Below, in pieces: positions 21,701 through 31,112 of a stretch of 64,000 nucleotides of DNA. This DNA comes from Rikenellaceae bacterium (GTDB lineage: Bacteria > Bacteroidota > Bacteroidia > Bacteroidales > Rikenellaceae), in contig SUZR01000006.1 of the NCBI GenBank assembly GCA_015059845.1, positions 1-64,000 on the forward strand, in the 5' to 3' direction. The notes under the pieces are model-generated. The model saw only the letters and a program-made list of their open reading frames with translations. It searched no databases and had not been told where the DNA came from. A program made the position numbers and the translations under genes. Positions within the stretch are counted from its first letter, which is position 1. Each line of letters begins with the position of its first letter.

Positions 21701-21765
21701 TTACGATGGTTGTGCTGCCTGCGACATACGCGATATTCTATAAGATAAAACCAGTGGAAAAATAA
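18739..21765 (+). CDS. RND family efflux transporter permease
   Basis: 1008 aa; RND motifs (GMLVDNAIVVTDNAMKG, GLVGMNVKNAVILVNTI). Confidence 0.95.
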   Translation: MMISEYSLRHRSVVWFVLVLFVFGGVWAFMQMGKKEDSTFVLKTAVVTCSYPGATPFEVEQLVSEPVARELQSMRKVKKITSESYYGLSRIMVELESGTRAKEIPQLWDELRRKVTNIESQLPAGAGPLSVNDDFSDVYGLYYGLVADDGFSWSEIREWAQRIKTEVVTIEGVQKVALQGEQQPVVNVYITKSTLANFSITPEMIVATIAQQNDIINTGDVAAGQMRVRILEPGTYSTIDDIANQLLIASDGRQFRLGDVARIEQSYAEPESMILNVDGHRAVGVGISSDAEADVVKLGAEVRSVLERLQRQMPVGLELVALYPEDEIARKANISFMMNVLESVAIVIIIIMLAMGVRGGVLIGTSLIFTIGGTMLLMYMVGEGINRTSLAGFIIAMGMLVDNAIVVTDNAMKGVARGVPLSEALVRGAEAPKWGLLGATLIAVFSFLPLYLAPSSVAEIVKPLFVVVALSLLLSWVLALTQVPMFGVRLLRPSSISEPHRVVWFDNLLRRALHQRWLVVACSVALFIIAAIVVGLMPQNFFPQLDKPYFRADVILPEGYDISSTQEYLGRMNRWLHRQPEVVRVSTTAGSTPLRYYLASSSVSMRPNYGNILVEVDSKRSTQRVKERFDRFVADSCADVWLRSSLFKLSPVPDATIEIGFVGHDVDTLLALTEQVERIMWDMPEAVNVRNSWGNRIPTWLPVYSQIKGQRIGVGRSRMAQWITLATDGYRMGDFRRGDEFLPILLKDDDVGNYNLSNLSSMPVFSHGGKVYSIEQASSRFDFDYRTGVVKRYNRRRVMKAQCDPAEGVNTGRLFDAILTEVKGKVQIPEGYEMRIFGEQESQQESNEALGENMPLALVLIFIVLLLLFDNFRDPTIILLMTPLIFVGVVLGLLLTGNQFDFFSLLGLLGLVGMNVKNAVILVNTIQELQTQGLAPYEAVVEAARGRLIPVTLASGTTILALIPLLFDSLFASMAATIMGGLLVATVLTMVVLPATYAIFYKIKPVEK

Positions 21766-21769
21766 TATT

Positions 21770-23011
21770 ATGCGAAAAATTATCCTATTGCTTCCGTCGC
21801 TCTGTTGTGTGGTCAGCGCGTGGGCACAAATCTCTCTTGACGCCTATCGGGAGATGGTATATACATATAGTACCGAGATGATGAATGCCGAGGCTGCTAC
21901 CTCACGAGCCCGCTCCAATGTGCGTATTGCCTATTCGGACTTCCTGCCGTCGCTCTCGGCCTCGGGAACATTCACTACAGATTTTCGGCGTTCGGGCGAT
22001 GCCGATTTGTGGGGTTTTATGCTTCAGCCGCAGATAGAACAGCTGCTTTATGGTGGAGGTGCCGTGCGTGCCGCATATCGTCAGGCGCAGGCCGAGTATG
22101 AGTATTCACTCTCTGGCCAGGAGCAGACGCGTCTTGATATGCGTTATGCAGCCGACTATGCATATTGGACCATCTCGGCAATGAAGCTATATGTGGCTGC
22201 TACGGATGAGTATGTGGGCTTTATCTCGGCACTCTATCGTGTTGTTGAGGAGCGTTTTCGTGAGGGGTACGTCGCTAAGAGCGATATGTTGCAGGTCGAG
22301 GCTCGATTGAGTGAGGCGCGTTATTCGCAAATCGCTATGAAAAATAATTATGAGATAGCACTGCATAGATTTAACAACCTGCTGGGTATTGAGGGCACAG
22401 AGGAGGTTGAGCTGACAAATACTATTTTAGATACCATCACTATGCCGCGACGTGTTACCGTTGATGAGATGTTCTCTCGTCGCCCCGATATGCGTATGGC
22501 CGAGTTGTCGATTCGTGCCGCCGAGCAGGGGGTGAATGTGGCGCGTGCGCAGTATAATCCGCGCTTGACGGCAGGTGTTAGGGGCTCGTGGCAGACCTAT
22601 TCGCCCAATACCTCAGCAAAGACATATCTCGATGGGGCGGTTGTTGTGGGGCTGAATGTACCAATCTTTCATTGGGGTGAGCGTCGGCAGGCGGTCAACG
22701 TAGCGCAAACGGCAGTGCGTACGGCTGAGAATAATATGGAGCAGTTGCGTCGTGATGCGGCACACGAGGAGGCTGATGGGTGGAGCGCAATGACGAGTAG
22801 CTATTCGCAGATGCAGTCGTCGCTTCGTAACGTGGAGATTGCCAGCGAAAACCTCTCGATAAGTACCTATTCGTATAATGAGGGGCAGGCCACGGTCTTG
22901 GATGTGTTGCAGGCGCAGATAAGTTGGATTCAGATATATTCAAATGCCATCACGGCGCGTTTTAATTATGCCGTGGCGGTGTCGGAGTATATGCGCCTGG
23001 CGGCTTTGTAG
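21770..23011 (+). CDS. TolC-family outer membrane efflux protein
   Basis: Signal peptide and OEP repeats; third gene of RND operon 2. Confidence 0.92.
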   Translation: MRKIILLLPSLCCVVSAWAQISLDAYREMVYTYSTEMMNAEAATSRARSNVRIAYSDFLPSLSASGTFTTDFRRSGDADLWGFMLQPQIEQLLYGGGAVRAAYRQAQAEYEYSLSGQEQTRLDMRYAADYAYWTISAMKLYVAATDEYVGFISALYRVVEERFREGYVAKSDMLQVEARLSEARYSQIAMKNNYEIALHRFNNLLGIEGTEEVELTNTILDTITMPRRVTVDEMFSRRPDMRMAELSIRAAEQGVNVARAQYNPRLTAGVRGSWQTYSPNTSAKTYLDGAVVVGLNVPIFHWGERRQAVNVAQTAVRTAENNMEQLRRDAAHEEADGWSAMTSSYSQMQSSLRNVEIASENLSISTYSYNEGQATVLDVLQAQISWIQIYSNAITARFNYAVAVSEYMRLAAL

Positions 23012-23020
23012 AGAAAAAGA

Positions 23021-23049
23021 GATGGCTGCTCTTATGTGGAGCAGCCATT
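23021..23049 (-). terminator. Terminator between convergent genes
   Basis: ATGGCTGCTC-TTATGTG-GAGCAGCCAT; CTCTTTTTC tail on minus strand. Confidence 0.7.
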
Positions 23050-23052
23050 ACT

Positions 23053-23463
23053 TTATACCACCGCTGGCTCGGTGCTGACTATCGAGATGTCGTAGGATAC
23101 GGGCGCTGCACTCTTAAGCAGAGCAACAAGACCACACTCGCGCTCCTGCGCATCGTAGATAGCCTGACTGACATATTGCTGGTCGTTAAGATTCCTGCAC
23201 TCAACATTGTATGTTACAACAAAACTGCGGAAACGACTGTTTGCCTGTAACTTCTCTGTGTCAAGCGTGCCTTCGATTGTAATCTCTAATGATTTGGGGA
23301 TAACCTTGTTCTTCTGCAAAAGCCCCATTACGGTAAATCCTGCACATTGGGCCGCAGCACAGAGGACCATAGCTTTGGGATTCAAATCGTCCGCCTTTGC
23401 CATATTGGGCAGACGGAAACGACCATTCTTTAGCTCAACTGTTACTTTTTGTGTGTTGTTCAT
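23053..23463 (-). CDS. OsmC family protein
   Basis: 136 aa; DLNPKAMVLCAAAQCAGFTVMGLL and EITIEGTLDTEKL patterns. Confidence 0.8.
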   Translation of the reverse strand: MNNTQKVTVELKNGRFRLPNMAKADDLNPKAMVLCAAAQCAGFTVMGLLQKNKVIPKSLEITIEGTLDTEKLQANSRFRSFVVTYNVECRNLNDQQYVSQAIYDAQERECGLVALLKSAAPVSYDISIVSTEPAVV

Positions 23464-23538
23464 AATAAAATAATAGTTCTTACTCTATAATCAATAATTT
23501 TTCAGTGCAATAATATGCTGACAATAATCGTTCCTTTA

Positions 23539-23570
23539 TTGTGTATTTTAACACAAAATAGTTACCTTTG
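23539..23570 (+). promoter_or_regulatory. Bacteroidetes-type promoter for TPR gene
   Basis: TTG (23539-23541) - 21 nt - TACCTTTG (23563-23570). Confidence 0.7.
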
Positions 23571-23585
23571 TAGGATATAAACAGT

Positions 23586-26579
23586 ATGAAAATTATGCGA
23601 AGAAAACTATTGATATTGGCTCTGCTGCTTTGCACAGGCTCGGTGTCGCTCTGGGCGCAGCCCAAGCAGGTGGACAGGAGTCTTGAGAGAGCCATTTCGC
23701 TCTACGACTTGGGTCATTGGATTGAGGCGCGTACCGAGTTTCAGCGTGTGCGCGAGGGTTTATCTGCGGTGCACGACCGATTCCATATAGAGAAGATTGA
23801 TTACTACCTTGCGCTGTGCGATTCGCAGCTTAAGTTAAGCGATGCCGAGGGGCGTATGAAGCGTTATCTGGCCGAGTACGGAGGCTCAGCCTACGCCAAC
23901 GATGTGCAGTTTGGTCTGGGCGCTCACTATTGTATGGTGGGTGACGATGTGAAGGCCGAGATGGAACTTAAGAAGGTTGACTACCGTACGCTCTCGCCTG
24001 CGCAGAAGGACCAGTATGATTTGCGTATGGGTTATATGGCCTTCAAGAGAGGTGATTATCCCGATGCAGAGCGATATTTCTCGCGTATCGTGCCTACGAG
24101 CGAGTATGCCGACCACGCCACATATTACAAGTCGTATATGGCTTACGCCCGTGGCGATTATGATGTGGCACGCAATGGCTTCACCTCTTTGACACAGAGT
24201 CCGCTCTATCGCGATTTGATGCCTTACTACTTGATGCAGATTGATTTTAAGAGTGGCAATTATCGTGCTGTGGTAAATAGTGGCGACGCCCTGATGCAGA
24301 ACACGACCGAGGAACACGCCCTGCAGATTCGTCGTATGATGGCCGAGTCGTGGTTTCAGCTCGATGACTATGAGGGGGCTGTCAAGTATATGAATGCCTA
24401 TAAATCGTCGGGGGGCAAGATGGGCCGCCTGGAGAACTATATTATGGGTTACTCGCTTCATCGTCAGACGCTCTATGCTGATGCATTGCCATATCTGCGA
24501 GAGACGTGTGGTGCGGACGATATGCTGACACAGAATGCATCATACCATCTGGCCGATTGCTACCTGCGTTCGGGTGATAAGAGCAATGCGATGCGCTCGT
24601 TTGCTATGGCTTCGAGTGCTGCATTTGATAAGGATATAGCCGAGGATGCGCTGTTCAACTACGGTAAGTTACAGTATGAGTTGGGTGGTGGCGTGTTTAA
24701 TGAGGCGATTAATGTCCTGGGTCGATATATCGAACTCTATCCTCGCTCGCCACGCACCGAGGAGGCTCGCAAGTTGCTTATTGCAGCCTATTACAATTCG
24801 CACAACTATGCTGAGGCGTATGATGCAATCAAGAGCCTTCCCAATCCCGATGGTGATGCTCTGCTGGCGTTGCAGAAGATAGCCTACTTCAACGGTTTGG
24901 AGTCGTATATGGATGGCGATTTGGAGGCAGCCGAGGCTTCATTGTCGGAGTCGATGTCGGTTGGCTCGAATGCAAAATATAATGCTTTGGCTTCGTTGTG
25001 GTTGGGTGAGATTGCCTACGCAAAGGGAGAGACGGGCGTCGCTATGCAGCGTTATCGTAACTTCATCGCCCGCGCTCCAAAGACGGGTGAGGAGTATGCT
25101 ATGGCACAGTATAATCTGGGTTATTGCTACTTCAATAATCAGAATATGCCTTCGGCAGCAGAGGCTTTCGATAAGTTCTTGTCAAGCCGTTCGAAGCGTG
25201 ACTCGTATCGTGCCGATGCGTATAACCGTCGTGGCGATGTGTACTACTCGAATCGTGAGTTCGCGGAGGCTATCGCTTGCTATGACAATGCTATTTCGAT
25301 AAATACGGCTGAGAAGTATTATGCTCAGTATCAGCGAGCTATAACTCTCGGTGTGCAAAATAAACGTCAGGAGAAGATTCAAAACCTGCAACGTATCGTG
25401 CAGACCAACCGTGGTGATTTTGTGGATGCAGCAACCTACGAGCTGGGTAAAACATACATCGCCGAGGAGCAGTATAAGGAGGCTACACGCGTGCTGGAGC
25501 GCTTTGTGGGGCAGTATCCTAATTCGCCCTACCGTTCGCAGGCGTTGTCGGATTTGGGTCTTTCGTATATGAACCTCGGCCAGCGTGATAAGGCACTGCA
25601 TTACTATGACCAGGTGGTGCAGTCGGCACCGCAGTCGGCACAGTCGAAGAGCGCCTTGCAGGGAATACGTGAGATTTATATGGAGCAGGGCAATGCCGAT
25701 GCCTATTTCGATTATGCACAGCGTATGGGTATGGAGGGTAACGTGAGCCAGATGGCACGTGACTCGTTGTCGTATGCGGCAGCGCAGAAGCTCTACCTTG
25801 CCAATAAGACGCAGGAGGCTACGGTTAGTTTCCAGAACTACCTGTCGAACTATCCGAAGGGCTATTATCGTAACGATGCTCTCTTCTTCCTGAGCGATTG
25901 CCACGTGCGTGATGGTCGTGATGCGGAGGCTATCGAGACGCTGACAGAACTCTCTCAGCAGGGACATACTCAATATTCGGAGCGTGTGTTGGACAAGCTA
26001 TCGTCGATGTGTTATAAGTCGGAGCGTTGGGAGCAGGCGGCTATGGCTTACCGCTCGCTTTACGATGAGGCTTCAACCTCGGCTGCAAAGACAAATGCCG
26101 CATCGGGTTATGTCGCTTCGACGCTCAAGTATGCCGACGATACGGGCATAATGGCTATGGCTGACGATGTGGAGAAGATGAGTGATGTAAATGACGTAGC
26201 ACGTCGTAAGGCACGTTATGCCAAGGCTACAATCCTGTTACGTGAGGGCAAGGAGCCGCAGGCTATGGATATCTTCAAGACTCTCTCGGCGGAGGTTAAG
26301 AGTGCCGAGGGTGCTGAGGCTCGTTACCGTATGATTGAGGCTGAGTATAAGGCTAAGCACTACGATAAGGCTGAGAATATGGTCTATGCATTCTCGGATA
26401 GCAAGACGCCGCAGAACTATTGGCTGGCGAAGGCCTTTATCCTGCTGGGTGATATATATATGAGTCGTGGGGATTCGTTCCAGGCTCGTGCCACATACCA
26501 GAGTGTTGTGGATGGCTATTCACCTGCCGATGACGGTATTGTTGAGGAGGCTAAGTCGAAAATCGCTAAAATGAACTAA
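23586..26579 (+). CDS. Large tetratricopeptide-repeat periplasmic/outer membrane protein
   Basis: 997 aa, signal peptide (LLILALLLCTGSVSLWAQ), many TPR units (YRADAYNRRGDVYYSNREFAEAIACYDNAI). Confidence 0.85.
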   Translation: MKIMRRKLLILALLLCTGSVSLWAQPKQVDRSLERAISLYDLGHWIEARTEFQRVREGLSAVHDRFHIEKIDYYLALCDSQLKLSDAEGRMKRYLAEYGGSAYANDVQFGLGAHYCMVGDDVKAEMELKKVDYRTLSPAQKDQYDLRMGYMAFKRGDYPDAERYFSRIVPTSEYADHATYYKSYMAYARGDYDVARNGFTSLTQSPLYRDLMPYYLMQIDFKSGNYRAVVNSGDALMQNTTEEHALQIRRMMAESWFQLDDYEGAVKYMNAYKSSGGKMGRLENYIMGYSLHRQTLYADALPYLRETCGADDMLTQNASYHLADCYLRSGDKSNAMRSFAMASSAAFDKDIAEDALFNYGKLQYELGGGVFNEAINVLGRYIELYPRSPRTEEARKLLIAAYYNSHNYAEAYDAIKSLPNPDGDALLALQKIAYFNGLESYMDGDLEAAEASLSESMSVGSNAKYNALASLWLGEIAYAKGETGVAMQRYRNFIARAPKTGEEYAMAQYNLGYCYFNNQNMPSAAEAFDKFLSSRSKRDSYRADAYNRRGDVYYSNREFAEAIACYDNAISINTAEKYYAQYQRAITLGVQNKRQEKIQNLQRIVQTNRGDFVDAATYELGKTYIAEEQYKEATRVLERFVGQYPNSPYRSQALSDLGLSYMNLGQRDKALHYYDQVVQSAPQSAQSKSALQGIREIYMEQGNADAYFDYAQRMGMEGNVSQMARDSLSYAAAQKLYLANKTQEATVSFQNYLSNYPKGYYRNDALFFLSDCHVRDGRDAEAIETLTELSQQGHTQYSERVLDKLSSMCYKSERWEQAAMAYRSLYDEASTSAAKTNAASGYVASTLKYADDTGIMAMADDVEKMSDVNDVARRKARYAKATILLREGKEPQAMDIFKTLSAEVKSAEGAEARYRMIEAEYKAKHYDKAENMVYAFSDSKTPQNYWLAKAFILLGDIYMSRGDSFQARATYQSVVDGYSPADDGIVEEAKSKIAKMN

Positions 26580-26582
26580 ACG

Positions 26583-28250
26583 ATGAAGAAGATTTTATAT
26601 ATTGCAATGCTGCTCTGCCTGCCCGTGGTGGCTATGGCGCAGGTGTCGAAGCAGGTGGAGGTTACCAAGGACTATAAGCCCAATGTCGATGCGGCTCAGA
26701 AGCTCTCTATCATACCCGATATGACCGATACGGTGACTATGCGCCCTGATATTGATTACTCGATTACGCCCCGCTCGTATGAGACGGCGCTGATGACGCA
26801 GAACTTCAAGCCTGCTACAATCACATATTGGGATTATAAGCGTATGCGTCCGTTGTATGTACACGCAGCTGTGGGTATGCCGTTGCAGAGTGAGGCCGAT
26901 GCATATCTCTCTACCTTTAATAAGGATAAGGGCTATGCGATGGTCTATGCCAACCATTGGGGTGATTATCGCAACCGCTACAACGTCGAGGGGCTGAAGG
27001 TTAAGGAGAATACCACCGAGATGAGTAATCGTCTGGGGGCTCGCGCTGGTCTGTTTGTTGGGCCGCGTATGTTGGAGGTGGACCTGTCGGGCGATATGCA
27101 GATGCGCCACCGCTATCCTTTGACGGGCGATATCGTTAATTTCGGTCGTTTTGGAGGTAAGGTGCGCTTTGGCGATGACTTCACCGATTTGCGCCGATGG
27201 AACTTCAACGTAGAGGTTGGTGGCGGAATGTTTATGGATGGCCAGGGCGAGGATGACTTCAATGAGTCTAATCTCTCGGCTAAACTCGCTGTGGGTAAGA
27301 TGTTGGGCCGTAGCGTATTGCGTATTCACGCAGGCTATGATGGCGTGTATGGAGCAAAGAGCCTTGAGCAGTATAAGAATCATACCATTATAGCTGGAGC
27401 GCGTTATGGCTTGAGTGGCCAGCGTTTTGATTTCTTGGTGGGTGCCGACTACTATTATGACGATGTGTCCGAGTCAACGGATAACCCTCACCATATCTTC
27501 CCTTATCTGCGTATGACGTGGAAGAGTGCTACGGAGCGATTTGTCCCCTTCGTTGAAGTCGATGGCGGTCTGAAGCACAACGATTATGCATCGCTGCTCT
27601 ACACCAATCCATATATCTCGCCCGATGCTACACTGCTGTCGCAGTTGGCTAATGAGGCTCTCTATAATGGCCGTGTGGGAATTAGTGGCCGCTTGGGTAG
27701 GGGAGTATTCTCATATAACCTCTCGGCAGAGTTGTCACTCTCGAATGACCACGTATATTGGTATAGCGACGGGGCGGATGGCTATCACTTTACGGAGGCT
27801 TACCAGCATACGTTGCGACTTGATGGTGGCATAATGTTGCGCCCTGCGGGATGGCTTGAGGCCGAGCTGAAGGGTGGCGTATATGTGTGGGAGAACTACG
27901 ATGACCACTATGCCAACCGACCTAACTTCGATGCGGAGCTGGGTGTGCGTTACCTGGGTCGTAAGTTTACGGCGGGTGTTACGGCGGCATACCGTGGAGG
28001 TATAAAGTGGATGACGCTGCTGCCAGAGTTTGATGATACGCTCTACGCGGAGAATGAGCAGACGCGCGAGTTTGGCTACGTTAAGACCGATGCTACGTTT
28101 ACCCTTGGCGTTGAGGCCGAGTACCGCATTAACGACCGCTGGAGAGTATATGCCGAAGGCCGCAACCTTACGGGTAGCAAGGTGTACGAATGGCTTAACT
28201 ACTACCGTGATACGGCGGAGGGTATTGTTGGTGTGAAGATTTCGTTTTAA
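26583..28250 (+). CDS. Outer membrane beta-barrel (TonB-dependent-receptor-like) protein
   Basis: Signal peptide MKKILYIAMLLCLPVVAMAQ; beta-strand-rich repeats with terminal F; 3 nt after TPR gene. Confidence 0.65.
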   Translation: MKKILYIAMLLCLPVVAMAQVSKQVEVTKDYKPNVDAAQKLSIIPDMTDTVTMRPDIDYSITPRSYETALMTQNFKPATITYWDYKRMRPLYVHAAVGMPLQSEADAYLSTFNKDKGYAMVYANHWGDYRNRYNVEGLKVKENTTEMSNRLGARAGLFVGPRMLEVDLSGDMQMRHRYPLTGDIVNFGRFGGKVRFGDDFTDLRRWNFNVEVGGGMFMDGQGEDDFNESNLSAKLAVGKMLGRSVLRIHAGYDGVYGAKSLEQYKNHTIIAGARYGLSGQRFDFLVGADYYYDDVSESTDNPHHIFPYLRMTWKSATERFVPFVEVDGGLKHNDYASLLYTNPYISPDATLLSQLANEALYNGRVGISGRLGRGVFSYNLSAELSLSNDHVYWYSDGADGYHFTEAYQHTLRLDGGIMLRPAGWLEAELKGGVYVWENYDDHYANRPNFDAELGVRYLGRKFTAGVTAAYRGGIKWMTLLPEFDDTLYAENEQTREFGYVKTDATFTLGVEAEYRINDRWRVYAEGRNLTGSKVYEWLNYYRDTAEGIVGVKISF

Positions 28251-28390
28251 GAATAGTAAAAAAGGAGCTTGATTAAGTTCCTTTTTTTGTTGTAAATAAA
28301 AATAAAAATGTTATCTTTGGAAATTAAAACGTAGGGGTTGAGTATTGCAGACTATTGTAGTTGCGGGATGTTTGTGAGTGGGATTACTCT

Positions 28391-28420
28391 AAAAAGAAAA
28401 GGAAGCCGTGATGGCTTCCG
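28391..28420 (-). terminator. Terminator of tRNA-Arg(CCG)
   Basis: Minus strand GGAAGCC-ATCAC-GGCTTCC-TTTTCTTTTT. Confidence 0.8.
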
Positions 28421-28426
28421 GAAAAG

Positions 28427-28498
28427 TGACCTCGAAAGGATTCGAACCTTCATCGTAAGAACCGGAATCTTATATTCTATCCATTGAACTACGAGGCC
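28427..28498 (-). tRNA. tRNA-Arg (anticodon CCG)
   Basis: Minus strand GGCCTCGTAGTTCAATGGATAGAATATAAGATTCCGGTTCTTACGATGAAGGTTCGAATCCTTTCGAGGTCA; loop TTCCGGT. Confidence 0.95.
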
Positions 28499-28523
28499 GC
28501 GACTGCAAAGATTGTAAAAAAAA

Positions 28524-29144
28524 ATGAATAAGACAAATAATGCAAGTTGGCAACGCCTGGAGAGCGTTATACGTTGGGCGAATATGACGATTAACCATTT
28601 CGGTCGCCATATTGGTTTGATTCGTTCTGAGGCTTTGTACCAGATTAAGGCTGGGCAGCACGGCATATCGCAGGCATTGGCTCGACGTATTGTGGAGAAG
28701 TTCCCAGAGGTGAGCATCGGATGGTTGCTGACGGGCGAGGGAGATATGTTCGGGCGTCAACCATTGGTTAGGTCTGTGCCTTTTTATGAGGGTGAGATTT
28801 CGGGCGGTGTGCAACGTTTGGTGGGTGGTGAGCCCCATTGCCATCTGGATATCCCTCTTATGGAGGAGTGCGACCTGGCTTTTCGCTCGTCGGATGAGGC
28901 TATGAGTCCAGAAATAATGGTCGGAACAATAGTTTTTTTGAAAAAAATGGGCGTAAATGCGATTATTCCCGGGGGATTGTATGTGATAGTTTGCGCTAAT
29001 TATGTAATTTTGCGTAGGGTGAGGCTTGAGCCTAAGGGTTTGTTGAGGTTAGAAACAGTGAATCCTACCTACGACAATATGACCATATCGGCTGACCAGG
29101 TGCAGGAGGTGTACCGCGTGGTTGGCAACTTGAAATTGTATTAA
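28524..29144 (+). CDS. HTH transcriptional regulator with S24 (LexA/CI-like) C-terminal domain
   Basis: N-term HTH (INHFGRHIGLIRSEALYQIKAGQHGISQALARRIVEKFPEVSIGWLLTGEGDMF); C-term S24-like (MSPEIMVGTIVFLKK...GGLYVIVCANYVILRRV). Confidence 0.75.
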   Translation: MNKTNNASWQRLESVIRWANMTINHFGRHIGLIRSEALYQIKAGQHGISQALARRIVEKFPEVSIGWLLTGEGDMFGRQPLVRSVPFYEGEISGGVQRLVGGEPHCHLDIPLMEECDLAFRSSDEAMSPEIMVGTIVFLKKMGVNAIIPGGLYVIVCANYVILRRVRLEPKGLLRLETVNPTYDNMTISADQVQEVYRVVGNLKLY

Positions 29145-29170
29145 TAAACTTAAAACTTTAATAGAGAATT

Positions 29171-30199
29171 ATGATTACGGTAAAAACTAAGGAGAATGCA
29201 TCGTTGTTGATGGCACTTGCGGCAGCGATTATCGTGGCTGTAGTGATGGTAATTGGCGGTATGGCTTGGTGGCTTATATGCTGTGTGGCTGTGGGTGTGT
29301 TTGTTATTATGGCTATCTTCTCGCTCTTTATGATGAAGCAGTATGTGGCCTACAAACTTAAACCAATCTACTCGATGGTCCTCTCGCGTGATGTTCATAC
29401 GACTGAGATTGTTGACGAGATGAAGGATAAGCACGTGGAGAATATCTCTGAGGAACTTACCGCGTGGGCTGATGATAACGATAAGGAGATTGAGCGCCTG
29501 AAGCAGAGCGAAGCTTTTCGTAAGCAGTATCTGGGTAATGTGGCACACGAGCTTAAGACTCCTATTTTCAATATTCAGGGTTACATCTCAACGCTTCTGG
29601 ATGGCGGTCTGGAGGACGAGCTCATCAACCGTAAATATCTGGAGCGTGCCGAGAAGAGTATCGACCGACTGATAAATATTGTAAATGATTTGGATACCAT
29701 CTCTAAGCTTGAGAACGATATGAATCGTTTGAAAATGGAGACATTCGATATCGTTGCTTTGACTAAGGAGATTACCGAGCAGTTGGAGATGAAGGCTGCC
29801 GAGCGTAAGATTAAACTTTCGGTGAAGGGTGCCGATTCTCTACCTTCGCAGTTTAATGTTACAGCCGACAAGCATTTCGTTGGTCAGGTTTTGGTGAATC
29901 TTATCGCTAACTCTATTAATTATGGTAAGGAGGGGGGCTCGACCCGCATCAAGTTCCGCGATATGGCCGATAAGGTTTTGATTGAGGTCGAGGATACAGG
30001 TGTCGGTATCTCTAAGGAGGATATGCCTCGTATCTTCGAGCGTTTCTACCGTGTGGATAAGGGCCGTTCACGCGAGCAGGGCGGTACGGGGCTTGGCTTG
30101 GCTATCGTGAAGCATATCGTAGAGGCTCACGGTGAGCGTATCACAGTACGTAGTGAGTTGGGCTCAGGTACTACCTTTGCTTTCCCGCTTAAGAAATAG
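29171..30199 (+). CDS. Sensor histidine kinase (PhoR-like)
   Basis: H-box VAHELKTPIFNIQGY; N, G1, F, G2 boxes (NLIANSINYG, VEDTGVGI, RIFERFYR, GGTGLGLAIVKHIVEAH). Confidence 0.95.
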   Translation: MITVKTKENASLLMALAAAIIVAVVMVIGGMAWWLICCVAVGVFVIMAIFSLFMMKQYVAYKLKPIYSMVLSRDVHTTEIVDEMKDKHVENISEELTAWADDNDKEIERLKQSEAFRKQYLGNVAHELKTPIFNIQGYISTLLDGGLEDELINRKYLERAEKSIDRLINIVNDLDTISKLENDMNRLKMETFDIVALTKEITEQLEMKAAERKIKLSVKGADSLPSQFNVTADKHFVGQVLVNLIANSINYGKEGGSTRIKFRDMADKVLIEVEDTGVGISKEDMPRIFERFYRVDKGRSREQGGTGLGLAIVKHIVEAHGERITVRSELGSGTTFAFPLKK

Positions 30200-30220
30200 T
30201 AAGGTTTTTAGTTTAAGACG

Positions 30221-31111
30221 ATGCTGAATAATCTATTATATGTGGTTTGGGACTTCGACCCTGTGATGTTCTCAATCGGGGGATTCGAGTTGCGATATTA
30301 TGGTCTTATGTGGGCCATTACATTCCTTTTGGGCGAACGATTCTTTACTAACTACGCCCGCCGTGAAGGTTTTGGAATGCAGATAATCGAGACGGGTTTT
30401 ATATGGATTGTGCTGGGTGCAATTCTCGGCGCACGCATAGGCCATTGCTTGTTCTATGAGTTCGATTATTATATCACCAAACCGTGGGCTATATTGACCG
30501 AGTTCCGCAATGGGGGTATGGCCAGTCACGGCTCGGCATTGGGTATGTTGTTCGGTATGTGGATTACGGCTCGCAAGCATAAGATGCCGTATGTATGGTG
30601 GCTGGACCGTATAATGATTCCCGTAACGATTGGCGGTGCGCTGGTGCGTTTGGGTAATCTGATGAACTCGGAGATTGTCGGCCGCATAACCGATGTGCCT
30701 TGGGCATTCCAGTTTGTGCGACTGCATCCCAATATGCCTATTGAGAGTATCCCCGCGCAGCATCCCGCACAGTTGTATGAGGCATTGTGCTATGTTATTA
30801 CATTTGTGATTCTGTGCGTGATGTATTATAAATATGATATGGGTCGCCGTAAGCCCGGTATTATGTTTGGCGTGGGTGTAATGGGAGTCTTCTTTACTCG
30901 TCCCTTTGTGGAGCTGGTGAAGGTTAATCAGGAGGCTTTTGAGGCGGATATGTTGCTGAATATGGGTCAGTTGTTGAGCTTGCCATTCATAGTTTTGGCG
31001 CTCTATATGATTTGGAAGGGTGCTAATGATGCTTTCCCCGTAGGCCGACCCGACTCGCCAGCCAATATGCCTGAGAAGGAGAAAAACTCAAACAAGAAAA
31101 ACCGAAAGTAA
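30221..31111 (+). CDS. lgt: Prolipoprotein diacylglyceryl transferase
   Basis: ELRYYGLMWAITFLLGERFF, GGMASHGSALGM, RLGNLMNSEIVG, HPAQLYEAL motifs. Confidence 0.97.
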   Translation: MLNNLLYVVWDFDPVMFSIGGFELRYYGLMWAITFLLGERFFTNYARREGFGMQIIETGFIWIVLGAILGARIGHCLFYEFDYYITKPWAILTEFRNGGMASHGSALGMLFGMWITARKHKMPYVWWLDRIMIPVTIGGALVRLGNLMNSEIVGRITDVPWAFQFVRLHPNMPIESIPAQHPAQLYEALCYVITFVILCVMYYKYDMGRRKPGIMFGVGVMGVFFTRPFVELVKVNQEAFEADMLLNMGQLLSLPFIVLALYMIWKGANDAFPVGRPDSPANMPEKEKNSNKKNRK

Positions 31112-31112
31112 T

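Noticed and set aside
28352-28717. 121-aa minus ORF (and 28470-28844) near tRNA-Arg
   Set aside because: Overlaps the tRNA and its terminator and the opposite-strand regulator; artefact.
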